A DNA stretch of 64,000 nt from Athripsodes cinereus (lineage: Eukaryota > Arthropoda > Insecta > Trichoptera > Leptoceridae), in the NCBI GenBank assembly GCA_947579605.1, contig OX388316.1, positions 10,481,290-10,545,289 of the forward strand, in the 5' to 3' direction. The notes under the pieces were generated by a model. That model made no database searches. It saw only the letters and a list, made by a program, of their open reading frames with translations, and had not been told where the DNA came from. A program made the translations under genes and the position numbers. Shown here piece by piece: positions 12,553-24,107 of the stretch (its first letter is position 1; each line of letters begins with the position of its first letter).

Positions 12553-12700
12553 ATTTTATTTATTTATTTTCATTACTGTACGTTGTTTACAATAGCAATC
12601 ATTACAAAGTAGGTACCATAAAATTGTCAGTTATACAATTCAATGCTATGAGAGCAAGTTTATTGTTAGATTGAAATATCTTCCAACTAACCTTTTCCAA
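12553..12700 (-). mobile_element. Diverged LINE 3' end, same family as 11255-11390
   Basis: On the minus strand the block keeps the ordered words of the family's 3' UTR: a GGTTAGTTGGAAGATATT-type segment, then a CAATAAACTTGCTC-like segment, then ACGTACAGTAATGAAAATAA and a (TAAA)n tail. It is more diverged than the 11.3-kb copy. Confidence 0.45.
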
Positions 12701-13099
12701 ATATTCATATTAACATCCATTTTGATAAATATGATAGAACTAAAGAGTTGATAGTTTCTCGTTTCAATGTAAATATTGTGTTAAATCTAATTTCATGTAA
12801 GCACAATGTACAAAGGTGTTTGCTCAATTCCGAAACACGATAAGATGTACGGAACTTTAATTGAATCTAATGTTGTATGTGATATATGTAGAGGAGTTCA
12901 CAGAATGTGAACGCCCCACATACGAGGATTAAGATAATCTGTAAAGATGTCACCTTTGCTAACGTTTGTGTAAATTGTGGAGTTTTGCTACAACGTGTTC
13001 CTGTTACTTGGGAGCAACATAATATACTTTCATCTTTAATTATAATATATTTGTGACTTACCTGCATTGAATCAATTAATTCTAAGAGTAAAAGGATAC

Positions 13100-13197
13100 A
13101 TTCTGAGAGAGCCTGATTTGTCCCCGACAGCCAAAAGCTTCTGTATTGGATCCCACGCTATTGCCGTCGGAGAAAACGGGAAACCGTGACGAAATGT
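13100..13197 (-). CDS. Tomosyn: Internal exon of tomosyn (STXBP5-like SNARE regulator)
   Basis: Read on the minus strand, a TTTTTTTACAG acceptor precedes an open frame containing T-F-RHGFP, then P-T-A-I-A-WDP-I-QK, then LLAVGDKSGSLR. This matches the known start of the tomosyn WD40 region (RHGFP, DPVQK, LA-V/I-G, SGSLR/TGALR). Lgl proteins share HGFP but diverge more after it. Tomosyn is cytosolic, binds syntaxin/SNAP-25 through a C-terminal R-SNARE and restrains exocytosis. The exon is 98 nt, entering in phase 0. I end it before GTATCC because the family expects an Ile-type codon there (AGA AT|G), but that is a weak donor; a perfect CAG|GTAAGT lies 33 nt further (13067) after an in-frame TGA. 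Neighbouring exons were not found, consistent with very long introns. Confidence 0.7.
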
Positions 13198-13443
13198 CTG
13201 TAAAAAAACAAATATTCAAAATTACAATAAACAACAATATCATATTGTTCGAGAGTTTGTGCGTTTACATATTAAAGTATTTTTAAAATTTATAAAAACA
13301 ACAACACTGTTTTATTTTTCACACTAACGATTTATATACTCTAGCGCTTTCGTCAAGATAGCTTCACGTTATCAAGAAAACTGAGTAAATTATTAAATTC
13401 AAAATAATAGCAACAAGTCCCAGAACAGAGCAATCTAGTGGGA

Positions 13444-13775
13444 CGGTGTAATTTCCCTGTCTTGCGTGAATCAATTAGCGACTTACACGATCAGGCGGGC
13501 CAGGGGTGGCCTGATATGGGACCCCATTTTCTACAAAGACCAACATACCTAATTTATCCATTTTTTGGTCCCTGTGAGGGCTGCCCCTGGCTCGCTCATC
13601 TGAGATCCCTATAAGGAGCCCATGATGAGTTTGATAAGAAGAAGGAGTGATATGTGTTGTCCATAATAATTTAAAATATATTGTGAAAATTGTCAAATGT
13701 ACCTATTGTAAGAAGGGAAATAAAAGAATTTCATTTCAAATTTCAAAAAAAAAAGAATTTCATTTCAATTTCAAG
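13444..13775 (+). mobile_element. Probable degraded retroelement 3' end
   Basis: A relatively GC-rich block (CAGGCGGGCCAGGGGTGGCC near 13493) is followed by AATAAAAGAATTTCATTTC. The tail is then duplicated in tandem, separated by an A-run (13726-13773). The order of a body followed by AATAAA and an A-rich tail suggests a plus-oriented retroelement remnant. The minus-strand frame 13475-13696 is not accepted as a gene. Confidence 0.35.
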
Positions 13776-16264
13776 TAATGATATGCAGAAAAAGATGGAG
13801 TAATGGAATTTTGAGCATACAATAGTAGGACGAATTAAAATTAAGACAATTAGGAATGAATAATGTGTTTTTACAAAAGAGCAAGAGTAGGTATTAATAA
13901 TAATAATAAAGAAAGCACATATGAAACAAAATGACTTTACAAATTACGGAGTGATATATTGGGAATTATTTTGATTCGAAGGGCAATTTGAGTCAAGTCA
14001 AAGGTTCGTATAAAAATAGTTTGTTAGATACTGTTATAAATTCAGGTATACATATAGCTATATTGTTGCGCTTGCATAACCTTTTTTGTATTACAAAGTA
14101 CACCCGCATCTGAGTAATCAACCATGAACAGTGCACTACAAAGTAACAATTTAAATATATACATAGTACAAATATCTCCTCCCTTCCTCTGACACACATG
14201 ACTAAACAGCTAATTTACTATATTTACTTCTAATCTCCGGTACAAGCTCCTGCTTGTATTTCATCACACACGAAATGTCAACACCATATATGGACTGCAG
14301 TAAACTTGGAACACGTTTTTCGTAATTTTACTGAAAAACGATGTAGAAAGTGGTTCGTTTCACCAGAATGTGTAATTTAGAAGTATGAATATTTGAAGAA
14401 CGCAACTCAATGCAGGTATATCGTCAAATATTTTCCATCAGTTTTCAACCAACAACCACACGTACTAAAGAGGTATAAGCGATATCGGTAGAAGCGAATT
14501 GTTCGAAAAGTATTTCAATCAAGCTTATATATGCATGAAGAATGTATGTAAGATGAAATTTCTAAGATAATGAAGTACAAAATACCTAATCACATACTTT
14601 ACTATTTACTTATGTAGTTGGTGAGAAATATTTACTTTGTGCTAATACCTTAAACATTAAGTAAACGTGACGATGATAAATTACTTACATAACTCATAAA
14701 ACAAATTTACAATTACAAACGAGTTTACTTCGCAGACAGATTTCGTTTGCAGTGACAATAGTCCAAGACCAACTTCCTATGTTTTAAGGATATTGTGATT
14801 TATGCACAAATACAAATATATTTATCCTTGAATATTAAAGTTCATGAAGGGAACATTTTTAAAATGCGACTATAAAAATAAAGTGTTCTGGAAATAAATA
14901 CAAACAAAAACCAATGAAACTAACACATCGTTATTGGTTTCGATTATTTATTACAAAAAATGTAAAATGTATTAAAAAAATCCTCCGATGATACAGATGT
15001 GCCATTTTTCAATCTTAATGATGTGTAAACGAGTATATTCAAATCATGTACGAAAAACTCGTTTCAAACATGTACCGGATATGTTTATTAACTACAGATT
15101 ACCTCTGGGACATAAACTAATAACGGAAACAACAACGGTAGTTTCACAATGAATCATATGTACGTCTGAGAAAATTCAATATTAACACAAGTTTTCACAT
15201 AACTCTACTGTACCAAGGAAAGGTATCCCGGCTATAATATATCTCAACATTAAGTCTCATATGAGACGGTGTTGTTCTTGTTTACTTGCTAACATGTATT
15301 TGTTCCCATTGGAGAAAGAATAGGACCTTAGTAGCCTTACATAAATATATGTAGTAGGTAATTGAAAAGCAAAGAATGGCAGCTTGAGATTTAATTCCAT
15401 GAAACGTAAGTAAGAAAGAGAAGAGCTATTTGTCGGCAAATGAGGATTTATGTTGGCTATTCACTAGAGGATTCTACAGAGTTAACCAGCCATATGGCGA
15501 GGAAGTTTATTTTTACATTTTCCAGGTGGGGTTAGTTTTTCACATGATTTCTCTCATTCGCAGATAAAACGTAATTGTATTGTTAAAACCAAAAGATTTA
15601 ATAAATTTTTAATACTTTGTAACATTTATTATTTCGTACATAGGAACATTTCACGTCAAGAACATTGCCCTTTTAATCTGTTTTTTTAATTAAGTTCATC
15701 GAAATAGAAAATATTTGACGATATATTTGCACAAAAGTATTTTTTCAGCTAAGAAATTGAAAAATAAAGATATACAGAAAAAATGTGGCATTAGATAAAC
15801 TCATTTAGGTTCATTTATCAAGTTAATTAATTTTCATTGAAATAGCGTATTTTTTTAGATATGTACTAATATATTTTTAAATACATTAAACGTAAGAAGT
15901 TAAACAAAAAAATTGAAGTTTAATAAATTTCAAAAAAAAATATTCTCAATAAAACGGAAGAAACAAAATAAGCAAGCAAGTACGTTAACTTCGCTTCCTA
16001 AAGAAATAAATTCTGAAGCAAAAATATTACGAATGTTCAGGAAATGAGTAGCAATCCCGTTTACCCTGACTACTAGATAAGTATGTAAGAAAGAAGTATC
16101 AACTAAGTATGTATGTAAGTAAGTAAATAGCTACCTACCTGCCTCTGTACTTAACTTACACATGAATGTCAGAGTTTTAATGGAAACATGAATAAAGTGA
16201 CATTATTTTATAACAACGTTTTATGAAGAAATTTGAGGTAAAATAGTCTAATTATTATTGATAA
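13776..16264. other. AT-rich non-coding DNA, probably intron
   Basis: No ORF with recognisable content and no bounded repeat was found. If the tomosyn exon is real this lies in its 5' intron. Confidence 0.4.
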
Positions 16265-16623
16265 TTTTATATATGAAATTCTCGTGTTACGGTGTTTGTT
16301 ATCATAGTTACTCCTCCGAAACGGTTGGACTGATTTTGATGAAATTTTGTGTGCTTATCGAATAGGTCCAAGAAACGGCCAATATCTATTTTTCATACCT
16401 CTAAAAGTTAATGCTGGTCCACCCCGATTTTTTTATGATATTTTTTATTTTTTTATGGTGAGGCATTAAAAAATACATACAGCCCTAAATTTTCACCCTT
16501 CTTCCATCAACCCCTATTTTTTAATAGCGATATTAGAAATTAAACTCCGGTCGATATAACAATGTACATATTTGGCAAATAAATAATGTATATGGCAAAA
16601 CAACGTTTTCCGGGTCAGCTAGT
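16265..16623 (+). mobile_element. Non-autonomous Helitron
   Basis: It starts near TTTATATATGAAATTCTCGT and contains CTCCTCCGAAACGGTTGGAC, a block I recognise from lepidopteran non-autonomous Helitrons. It ends in CCGGGTCAGCTAGT, matching the CTAGT/CTRR-type 3' terminus. There are no terminal inverted repeats and no ORF, as expected. A shortened relative at 21860-22019 shares the same 3' half and terminus. Confidence 0.8.
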
Positions 16624-16873
16624 AATAATTTAAATTGTACTCGGAGAAGACTATGCATACTTACTTGGTAATTGATCAATATACATGTACTTTGAGAATG
16701 TTGATAAAGAAACCACTGAATTATTTTTTTACGAGCAAAAAATTATGTTTCACACATGAGAGGAACACTTTGTCTTAACACAAAATAAACAGATAAGAAT
16801 AACTGACATTTTATAAAAATGGAAAATATTATTGTTTAAGATACAATTTTTCATTGTTTCCGTTTAATGTATA

Positions 16874-17616
16874 TATATATATATAATGGGTTACAATCCA
16901 TTGGATTGGTCTGCAACGAGTTTTGACTTATTTCTCCACTCCTCCCTATTCTCAGCCAGTCTCTTCAACTCCATATATGAGCCACAGCTCATGTCCCTCT
17001 TCAGTTGGTCCATATAGGCGTCTCTCGGTCGACCTCTGCCATTTGTGCCTTCGGTCCTGCCCTCTGCGATTGCGATGAGCAGTCCTGGGTGCCTGATGTT
17101 GTGGCCAATCCAATTAGCTCGTTGTTGGCAGATTCTTTTGAGGAGTTGCCTTTTTTCGCCAACCCTGGTTAACACTTCTTCGTTTTCGACGTGTTCCGAC
17201 CAATGAATCTTCAGCATGCGTCTATAGCACCACATTTCAAATGCCGCTAACCGTCCGCTTTCCCTCTTGCTGATGGTCCACGTCTCGCACCCATATAACA
17301 AAATGCTCCACACAAAGGCTTTAGTGAGATTCTTCCTCACGCTTAGATCAATATTAGGGGATTCTAATATTTTGGATTTTTTGTTAAAGGCAATTCGTGC
17401 CTGGTTTATTCTGCTCACAATTTCTGATTTGGAGCGTCCGTCCTGGTTTATTCTGCTGCCCAAGTACACGAATTCTCTTACTTGTTTGATGCTCACTCCA
17501 TTTATGGCAATGTTCGCAGTCGCTTCCTCCCTTCCAACGACCATACATTTTGTTTTATCTTTATTTATTTTCATGTTGTACTTTGACAACAGTATACTTT
17601 CCATTTTCCCTAAGGC
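16874..17616 (-). mobile_element. Second 5'-truncated RTE-like LINE copy
   Basis: The copy is flanked by TTAATGTATA at 16864-16873 and 17617-17626, a 10-bp apparent target duplication that partly merges with the (TA)n tail. Its 3' end (stop codon, a few bases, then an AT microsatellite) matches the 1268-2821 copy. It is truncated much further downstream, just after the catalytic YADD region. Confidence 0.8.
16891..17616 (-). CDS. RTE-like reverse transcriptase, C-terminal part
   Basis: An uninterrupted frame of 241 codons runs from the truncation point to TAA. It starts in the linker after the polymerase palm (ALGKMES) and keeps KINKDKTKCMVVGREE, FVYLGSRINQDGRSK, LLYGCETW, FEMWCYRRML, WIGHNIRHPG and GRGRPRDAYMDQ. 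It is close to the 1268-2809 protein with scattered substitutions such as CQQ for SQQ and MELKRL for VELKRL. It lacks the palm and endonuclease, so it cannot be active. The plus-strand frame at 17267-17620 is its antisense shadow. Confidence 0.8.
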   Translation of the reverse strand, partial: ALGKMESILLSKYNMKINKDKTKCMVVGREEATANIAINGVSIKQVREFVYLGSRINQDGRSKSEIVSRINQARIAFNKKSKILESPNIDLSVRKNLTKAFVWSILLYGCETWTISKRESGRLAAFEMWCYRRMLKIHWSEHVENEEVLTRVGEKRQLLKRICQQRANWIGHNIRHPGLLIAIAEGRTEGTNGRGRPRDAYMDQLKRDMSCGSYMELKRLAENREEWRNKSKLVADQSNGL

Positions 17617-18261
17617 TTAATGTATAACTACTCTTTTTTTTCTCATAATGTTTTCCGTTGAAGTGAAATAATGTATAAATAAAATAATGTACCTTGAAGC
17701 TTTTAGTACTACTCAAATATTAAGGCAAATTATTGTATTAAGTTTTTAAAACGAATAGTCACAGACATTTCATACGAACTTATGTGACGTATGCACAGTG
17801 GTGTGTGACGTGTACTGTCACAGTCAAAAGTTATGGTTTAGTGTTAAATGTTATTTTTTCTTTCTGAATTAAGCGAATATACTTGAAAAAGAATGAAGTG
17901 GTGTTTATTCTTTTTAAAAGAGCAGAGTCTGAATAAAGCGAAACTAATTATGATTTCCATGAAAATAACAGACACAATATAATTAATTCATAATTTTATA
18001 TAAACACAAAAAAAATTGACATTTAAGTAGGTAATTGTTTACAGCAAAAATAAATTAATTTAAGTTATTCGGTGCCTTTAAGCATTTTAATAAAAAGGTC
18101 AACAAGCACAAATGCGTCAAATTACGATTATGAGAAAATTAAAATCTAGTGAAGTAGTTTAAAAGCGAATATAACACATTTGAATTGTTATATTTTTAAA
18201 CATACTTCTATTTATGTTATGAATTTTATGACACAATTGGATGTCGGGAACTGGATTTTTT

Positions 18262-18538
18262 ACTTAATAGAAGTGTAGATGTCAAACATATTTTGAACTG
18301 GGAATTGGGAATGTTACCTAGGTTTAAAGAGTACTCTTAACCAAGCCTAAGTCGATTCATAAGCGTCGAAACTCTTTGTTGTGCACTCCTTAAGGAAGTT
18401 CACATATGTATGTGTATCATATACAACATACCTACCTAGTTAATACCTATTCAAATAGGTTGACTTTGGATGAGTGTGATCAATTGGAATGATTTATCTG
18501 GAGTAGTTCAAAATATGTTTGATACTTCTATTATTTAG
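18262..18538. mobile_element. Probable MITE with imperfect inverted ends
   Basis: The left end ACTTAATAGAAGTGTAGATG continues into TCAAACATATTTTGAACT. The reverse complement of the right end gives ACTAAATAATAGAAG and then TATCAAACATATTTTGAACT. About 30-35 bp pair with small indels. No ORF and no clear target duplication. Confidence 0.5.
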
Positions 18539-18605
18539 TTTTTCTTTCTATCTAGACCTTCGCGGTATTTTCTATAAGTAAGGTAGTTGGTAACGAAGAA
18601 GACCC

Positions 18606-18760
18606 ACCGAGCGCCCGGATAGTTCAGAAATCTGCGAGCTTCCATTTATCCGATTCAATTCCTACATTAAAAAAAATTCACACAAGAGGTGCCATTGTGA
18701 GATTGAAGGGCTGTTTGGCCGAAACCCATCTAGCCGAGAGAAGCAAAACACAGTAGGTAG
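18606..18760 (+). mobile_element. Possible tRNA-derived SINE (degraded)
   Basis: GGATAGTTCAG followed about 30 bp later by GATTCAATTCC resembles polymerase III A and B boxes at tRNA spacing. The following AT-rich part (GATTGAAGGGCTGTTTGGCC) looks like a SINE body. The B box is imperfect, and no tail or duplication was identified. Confidence 0.35.
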
Positions 18761-18779
18761 TATTATAAATAAAAAATAT

Positions 18780-19015
18780 GCATACATAATGTAATAAATA
18801 ATAAACAAAAGTAGCTTAATCTAGGTGACAATAAAAAAAGAGTACGTACAGGTAACATTTACAAAATATATTGTGAAAAAAAATGCTATGTTGACGTGTA
18901 CAAAAAACATTTTTAAGTATTCAGCTCGGCGAATCCGAGAGTTGCCAAAACCAGAGTCATTGCAGTGGCGCTTTCCTCTCCAAGGGACATTCCACCAGGC
19001 CTAAAACTCTTCACA
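18780..19015 (-). mobile_element. 3' UTR fragment of an R1-like LINE
   Basis: The stretch containing AGCTCGGCGAATCCGAGAGT, then TGCCAAAACC and CTCTCCAAGGGACATTCC parallels the 3' UTR of the R1-like element at 33000-33250 (GCGAGCCCGAGAGTCGCC, then AAAAGGGACATCCC) in the same order. It is diverged, with no coding part. The frame at 19011-19352 is not supported. Confidence 0.45.
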
Positions 19016-19877
19016 GTAGGCTAACCACACGTAATAAAAAAGCCAGCGGTTCTCTTTTAGCCAATACAAATGAAATAATTCGAAATAAGTGGTACTTATA
19101 CTTCATTGCTGAATTGAAGATGTTATAAGAATAAGACATAAAAATTAATTTCGATATATAATATAATTGGATATTGGCTGTGTGTTTAACTGGGCTATGT
19201 AACTCATACTGGATTGGTGATTTTATTTTGATTTCTAGTATTTTGGGATTTTTTTTTAACTTTACTTTGACTATTTTTTTTAATTGTTTAACTTTTGCTT
19301 TTTTCTCAAGACTAAGACATTTCTGGTAAGAGTGGAATCTTTGCTGGTCCACATGTTGAGTGTATTAATTAATTGTTAACATGTTATGTTATGACTGTTT
19401 GATTCTTTAATATTGTAAAAATAAAAATAAAAAAATAAAATAATGAATAATAAACTATTAATTACGTAAATAATTGCACTTACTAAATTAAAATAGGCTA
19501 TTCTCGCACTACCAATCACCTCTTGAGTTTTAAAGGTGAACAAAGTACATAGATATAAATAATATTACCTATAAGGTTGATTGTAGGTAAGTTGTATTGT
19601 TATTTATGAAGACAATTAATCATTGTGTAAGCAACTAGTGGATTCATAAATATGATATTCCCTTAATTGTGTAACACATTGACACCTGTTTGTTTAACAC
19701 GAAAGCAGTTCCAGACACACACTTGCTGAGAATAATGAAGGAAAAATAATAAGTAATTTAGTTGCGTAAACAGTGAACTAATAACAACATCAATAAAAGG
19801 GAGTGAAGCGAGTAAAATTACTGTACTAAAATTACTACAACATTTTTGTTTGACGTTGCGTATACCACTCGTCATGA

Positions 19878-19974
19878 GTTTATTATTGGCACATAGAGGA
19901 TGACTGACACGTTTACTACATACAGCTAGTTTACTTGCTATCCCACTAGTGGGAGAAACCGTTATGGTATAGAT
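19878..19974 (+). repeat. Dispersed repeat family P, copy split by a hAT element
   Basis: The order TTGGCACATAGAGGATGACT, then CATACAGCTAGTTTACTTGC, then CCCACTAGTGGGAGAAACCG follows the fuller copies at 31335-31508 and 60311-60468. Its end, GGTATAGAT, has been duplicated by the insertion of the element at 19975-20215. Confidence 0.6.
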
Positions 19975-20215
19975 CAGTGATCGGCAAACCAAAGAGCCAA
20001 AAATATGTACATTACACCGATCAAAAAAAAAATGAGAGCCAGATCTGTTTATCAATTAAGTAAACCTTTATTATAATTTTAGAACTTATTTTCTAATTTC
20101 ATGTTTTCTAATTGTTTGTTCTCTACGAATTTGATTCTAGGCTAGGCCTTCAGAGCCGCACTTACGGGACCAAAGAGCCACATGTGGCTCAGGAGCCGCA
20201 CTTTGCCGACCACTG
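19975..20215. mobile_element. SPIN-like non-autonomous hAT transposon with perfect 8-bp TSD
   Basis: The element is bounded by GTATAGAT on both sides (19967-19974 and 20216-20223), a perfect 8-bp duplication as hAT transposases make. Its termini are CAGTGATCGGCAAACC and, in reverse complement, CAGTGGTCGGCAAAGTGCGG. The subterminal AAGAGCCACATGTGGCTC palindrome and GAGAGCCAG words match my memory of the SPIN (Space Invaders) family, known for horizontal spread among animals. At 241 bp it carries no transposase and would need one supplied in trans. Confidence 0.85.
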
Positions 20216-20223
20216 GTATAGAT

Positions 20224-21724
20224 GAATATAATTTTTTTTCTAATGAAAGACTTGATATAAGTACATTTTCTAGCAAAATATTGAGGAGAAACATATCGAA
20301 GATAAAACTATTTGTTAACATAGATTATCAATTAGGTTACCCAGAATAAACAAGTGCTTTCAACATAAGAGTTCTTCTTCCACTCTAAGATGGAAACGAT
20401 ATTTTACATCCAATGCAGTTCTGTCACAATTCTTGGAACAACCATTCTTAACATTTTTCGCCAATAATTGTGGAATCATTCACAATAAAAACCGCAACCA
20501 GGAGTACTGTCTATATAAATACAAGGCAAAAACAACGTTCTGAATTACAACATTAAGTATGTATATATATTATGTACAATGTTATAAAAACTAATGGAGT
20601 ATCGATACGTCGTTTGTTTGTATCGTACTAGCAATAACTTGTAATGACATTAGTTTAAATATCCTCGTTTAAAATCGATGCTTTTAAATAAAGAAATATT
20701 CATAAAGAAAAGTTGTTACGATGTATTTAGAGTATGTGAATTATTATTGATAATATGAGCTGTTATAGGAATTCGAAAACAAAATAATGAAAAACCTCGT
20801 TTTACTTTAAAGAAAAAAAATATCACCAAATATCTCGTAGTAAGATGTCGGTGTAGATTAAATATTGTTCTTCCATTATGAGTAAATTCTGCGTAGTTAG
20901 CAAATTTGGTTAATGGTTTGGGAAAATTGTACGTTATAAAATTTACGGTTCCAATTACGATGTACATAATATGTATGCTGCCTCGTTATTCAATGTTCTA
21001 AACATTGTTATATGAGAAAATTTAATAACAGGGTCGTAACAAAATTATTCCTAAGTTACATCTAGCGTTAATTACTGCTTAACCAAACTGATGGTAACTA
21101 CTTTATATCTAGATCAACGCATAATCAATTATTATTTGTTGATCGGATTCGACAAAATGATATGGATAGGTATAACAGGAAATTTAACGCCTAGACGAAT
21201 TGTGAGTTGTCTTAATCCAAGGGATTATTGATTGAACTGATCCAAAGATTATCTATAAAGAAGCTGAATAATATCCTAAGGATTTTACCCCCTGAACACT
21301 TCAGCAGGAACAAAGTTCAATGAAGTAATATTTCTTCCGCTACGAGCGAATAAAATTAACCACATTATGGCGCGTGATAATCAGAAACACAAGCTTTTTA
21401 AAAGTAAGAAAAATAAAAGTGAGTAAAAATAAAGAAAACAAAGGAATACGAAACAAGCAAAAATATCTCCAAAATCGATACAAATAAATTAATTGATAGC
21501 AGCTTTTTATAAATGACAAATAATAGGTATGTAGCACGTACCAATTGATCACAATAACATCAGATGCATTTACGTGCAGTAAATGTAAATATTTATTTAT
21601 ATTATTAAATATATGTGAAAAAAGTTAAAAATACTTTTGTTAGCTTTTTTGGTTGAAATATTACAGCTTTACTTTTATGCAAATATATGTTACATATTAA
21701 GAAACGTCAAAGTATTAAAATATT
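20224..21724. other. AT-rich non-coding DNA
   Basis: No supported gene or bounded element. The small frames at 20716-20967 and 21340-21552 look like chance. Confidence 0.4.
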
Positions 21725-21765
21725 ACATAACATAACATAACATGTATAGACAATTCACACAGACC
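21725..21765 (-). mobile_element. SINE A 3' tail fragment
   Basis: ACATAACATAACATAACATG plus ATAGACAATTCACACAGACC is identical to the 3' (left) end of the SINE at 42915-43174. The rest is absent, so only the tail and the last bases of the body were retained. Confidence 0.7.
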
Positions 21766-21859
21766 TTTTACATTGAACTTTTCGAAAAAAAATGTTATAC
21801 GTGTGCTTAATATTAAAAGTATATTATAATTAAAATAATTATTGAATTGTTCAAAGATA

Positions 21860-22019
21860 TCTAATATATAAAATTCTTCTGGTACAATTATTTTTTTATT
21901 TTTTATGGTGAGGCATTAAAAATACATACAGCCCTAAATTTTCACCTTTCTACCATCAACCACTTTTTTTAATAGCGATATTAGTATATGGCAAAACAAT
22001 ATTTGCCGGGTCAGCTAGT
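21860..22019 (+). mobile_element. Short non-autonomous Helitron
   Basis: It starts TCTAATATATAAAATTCTTC after an A and ends TTGCCGGGTCAGCTAGT before a T, matching Helitron insertion between A and T with a TC start and CTAGT end. It shares the GGTGAGGCATTAAAAATACA and CAGCCCTAAATTTTCACC blocks with the 16265-16623 copy but lacks the CTCCTCCGAAACGG region, so it is an internally deleted relative. Confidence 0.85.
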
Positions 22020-22189
22020 TGAATTATAAAGATATTGTACTCAAAGTTGTATAGAAATTAAGCAAAAAATAACAGAGCATTTAGTTAAAATATTTTTGTG
22101 TTTATACATTAGATGTTTTTTATTAATTTATTATAAGGTTTTAGCTTTCTTTTTTATTTTTGCTAACTTCAAAAACTCTATTGTTTTGT

Positions 22190-22342
22190 ATCTCATTTGT
22201 ATTTCTGCCACAACACAGCCCTATGGCTAGTGTGGAAGACATTTTTTGTGATTGTATTAAGTATGTTCAACTGTGTTATAATGAAAATGTAAAGACGATA
22301 TTATTGTTTGAATAAATTATTATTATTATTATTATTTTTTTG
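22190..22342 (+). mobile_element. LINE 3' end with (ATT)n tail
   Basis: A more mixed-composition segment (CAACACAGCCCTATGGCTAG) is followed by GTTTGAATAAATTATTATTA and an ATT microsatellite. This is the 3' end format of many insect CR1/Jockey-like LINEs. No coding part remains. Confidence 0.45.
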
Positions 22343-24107
22343 TTGTAGTTCATATTATATTCCTGTTGGTGCAATTGTACATGAATAAATGAAATGTTCT
22401 TACAAAATAAATCTGGGAATATAAAGTTATCAGTAAAATATTTTAGGAGAATTTAGGAGAGAACGTTCGCAAGTTTGCAAGCATTTGTTAATAGCAGTGT
22501 CTCAACTGTTATCAAGGATTTGTTTACAATATACAAGTCTATAGTAAGATACATTGCTCAAACTACAACCACTTGAAATTGAATAGACGCGGTTATCTCT
22601 TTGTATAACAACATTATGAAATACGAGGTACTCTGCAGTTGAATAGTTTACTAAGGTTGATAGAACGTAACATTGTTTACACCATTCCCTTCTAAGTCAT
22701 GCGGTTTCAATATTTGCAAACCTTTGATCTGGTTGAGATTAGTTAGAGAGATTTATCGTAAAGCACAACACAGCACTAGGGAAATATAATAAACACTATT
22801 ACCTCACAGGGAAATGTATTTAACAATAATTATTATTTGTACATACACCTAATACTTTTACACGATAAAGTTGAATCTGGTGATCTACAAAAAAAAGTAA
22901 CTAATATTTACACACGGTTCTTTGTTTTATTTTACTTTCTATGCTAGAGGAAGATATTTTGAATTAAAAAAAAAACTTGTCACCACCCAAATGTCCCATA
23001 ATTTTTTACAGACGTTATGGTTGTTTCGCATACCCGTGTAATTTAATACAATTGTATAATTTGTTTCGTTCAATATGCATGAAATAAATAATCGATTGTT
23101 TTTGTACTGCAATTGAGAATGTGTAGACTTCATGAATGAATAATTTCTTTTATACATTCATTGAGTGAATCAAGTGTGAGATCTCTCGGTAAAGTACCTA
23201 TTAGTAAAAAGCAGCTTAGAGAAGAAGGGACGCGTATATTCTTCTCTCTTTAACAATTCATGTATGTTTAAACATGAATTGTTATACATGAATTACACAT
23301 ATTTGAGGTGACAAACTTGTGTTTGAAATTAATGTAGGTTTATATTTTAATACATTGTGGTAAGTTTTACTGTTAACGCTTAGCTGTTAGTTTCACGGAT
23401 GAGGGAAAGATCTTTAGAACAAGTTTGATTGTTTGCTTTGCCAAGTTCGGATAGATTATATAAGACCAGCAATAATGTCTACACGTAGATAAGTACCTAC
23501 CGCATGAAAACATTCTCTCTAAGTTTGGAGATTACCAAAGGATGTTTTCATACTGACTCTTCAGTAAAATATTACCTAAACACGAACACAGTGAATGAAC
23601 TAGTATTATAGGTATATCATATTATAACCTTCTCTTTTAAATTATAAAAGTGATAGTATATGGCTAGAACACGTTCAAAAATATATCACTAATTATTGCT
23701 ATGCGATATAGAAATGAAAACTACTGTATTTAGAAATGCTGTCCAAGATAAAAGCAGATAACTACATAAAAGAATGGCTAAAAATAAAGTTTCACGTACT
23801 ATTACAAAAGCCACTGTAGCTAACTTATCAAAATCTCTTTCACTAACTTTCAGGAGATTCGTAATAATAAAATAGATGAGTTCTAGATGAAAGGCTATAA
23901 TTGTGATTATTTATAACCTTGTGGTAAAAAGGGAGCTCTGGCGTCTGTTTACTTACTCACAAATCTAATTCGGTGAAAGACCACTTTCATAAATGGCTCT
24001 TAAGCCATCAATCTACATTATTTTTATATATGCGAACGTGAGTTGGTTAGTCTAACAAAATAAAACAAATAGGTACTATACGTATATATACAATATGTAC
24101 CACACCT
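22343..24107. other. AT-rich non-coding DNA
   Basis: No gene found. A small palindrome of AATTCATGT/ACATGAATT lies at about 23256-23281. The frame at 22939-23157 is not supported. Confidence 0.4.
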
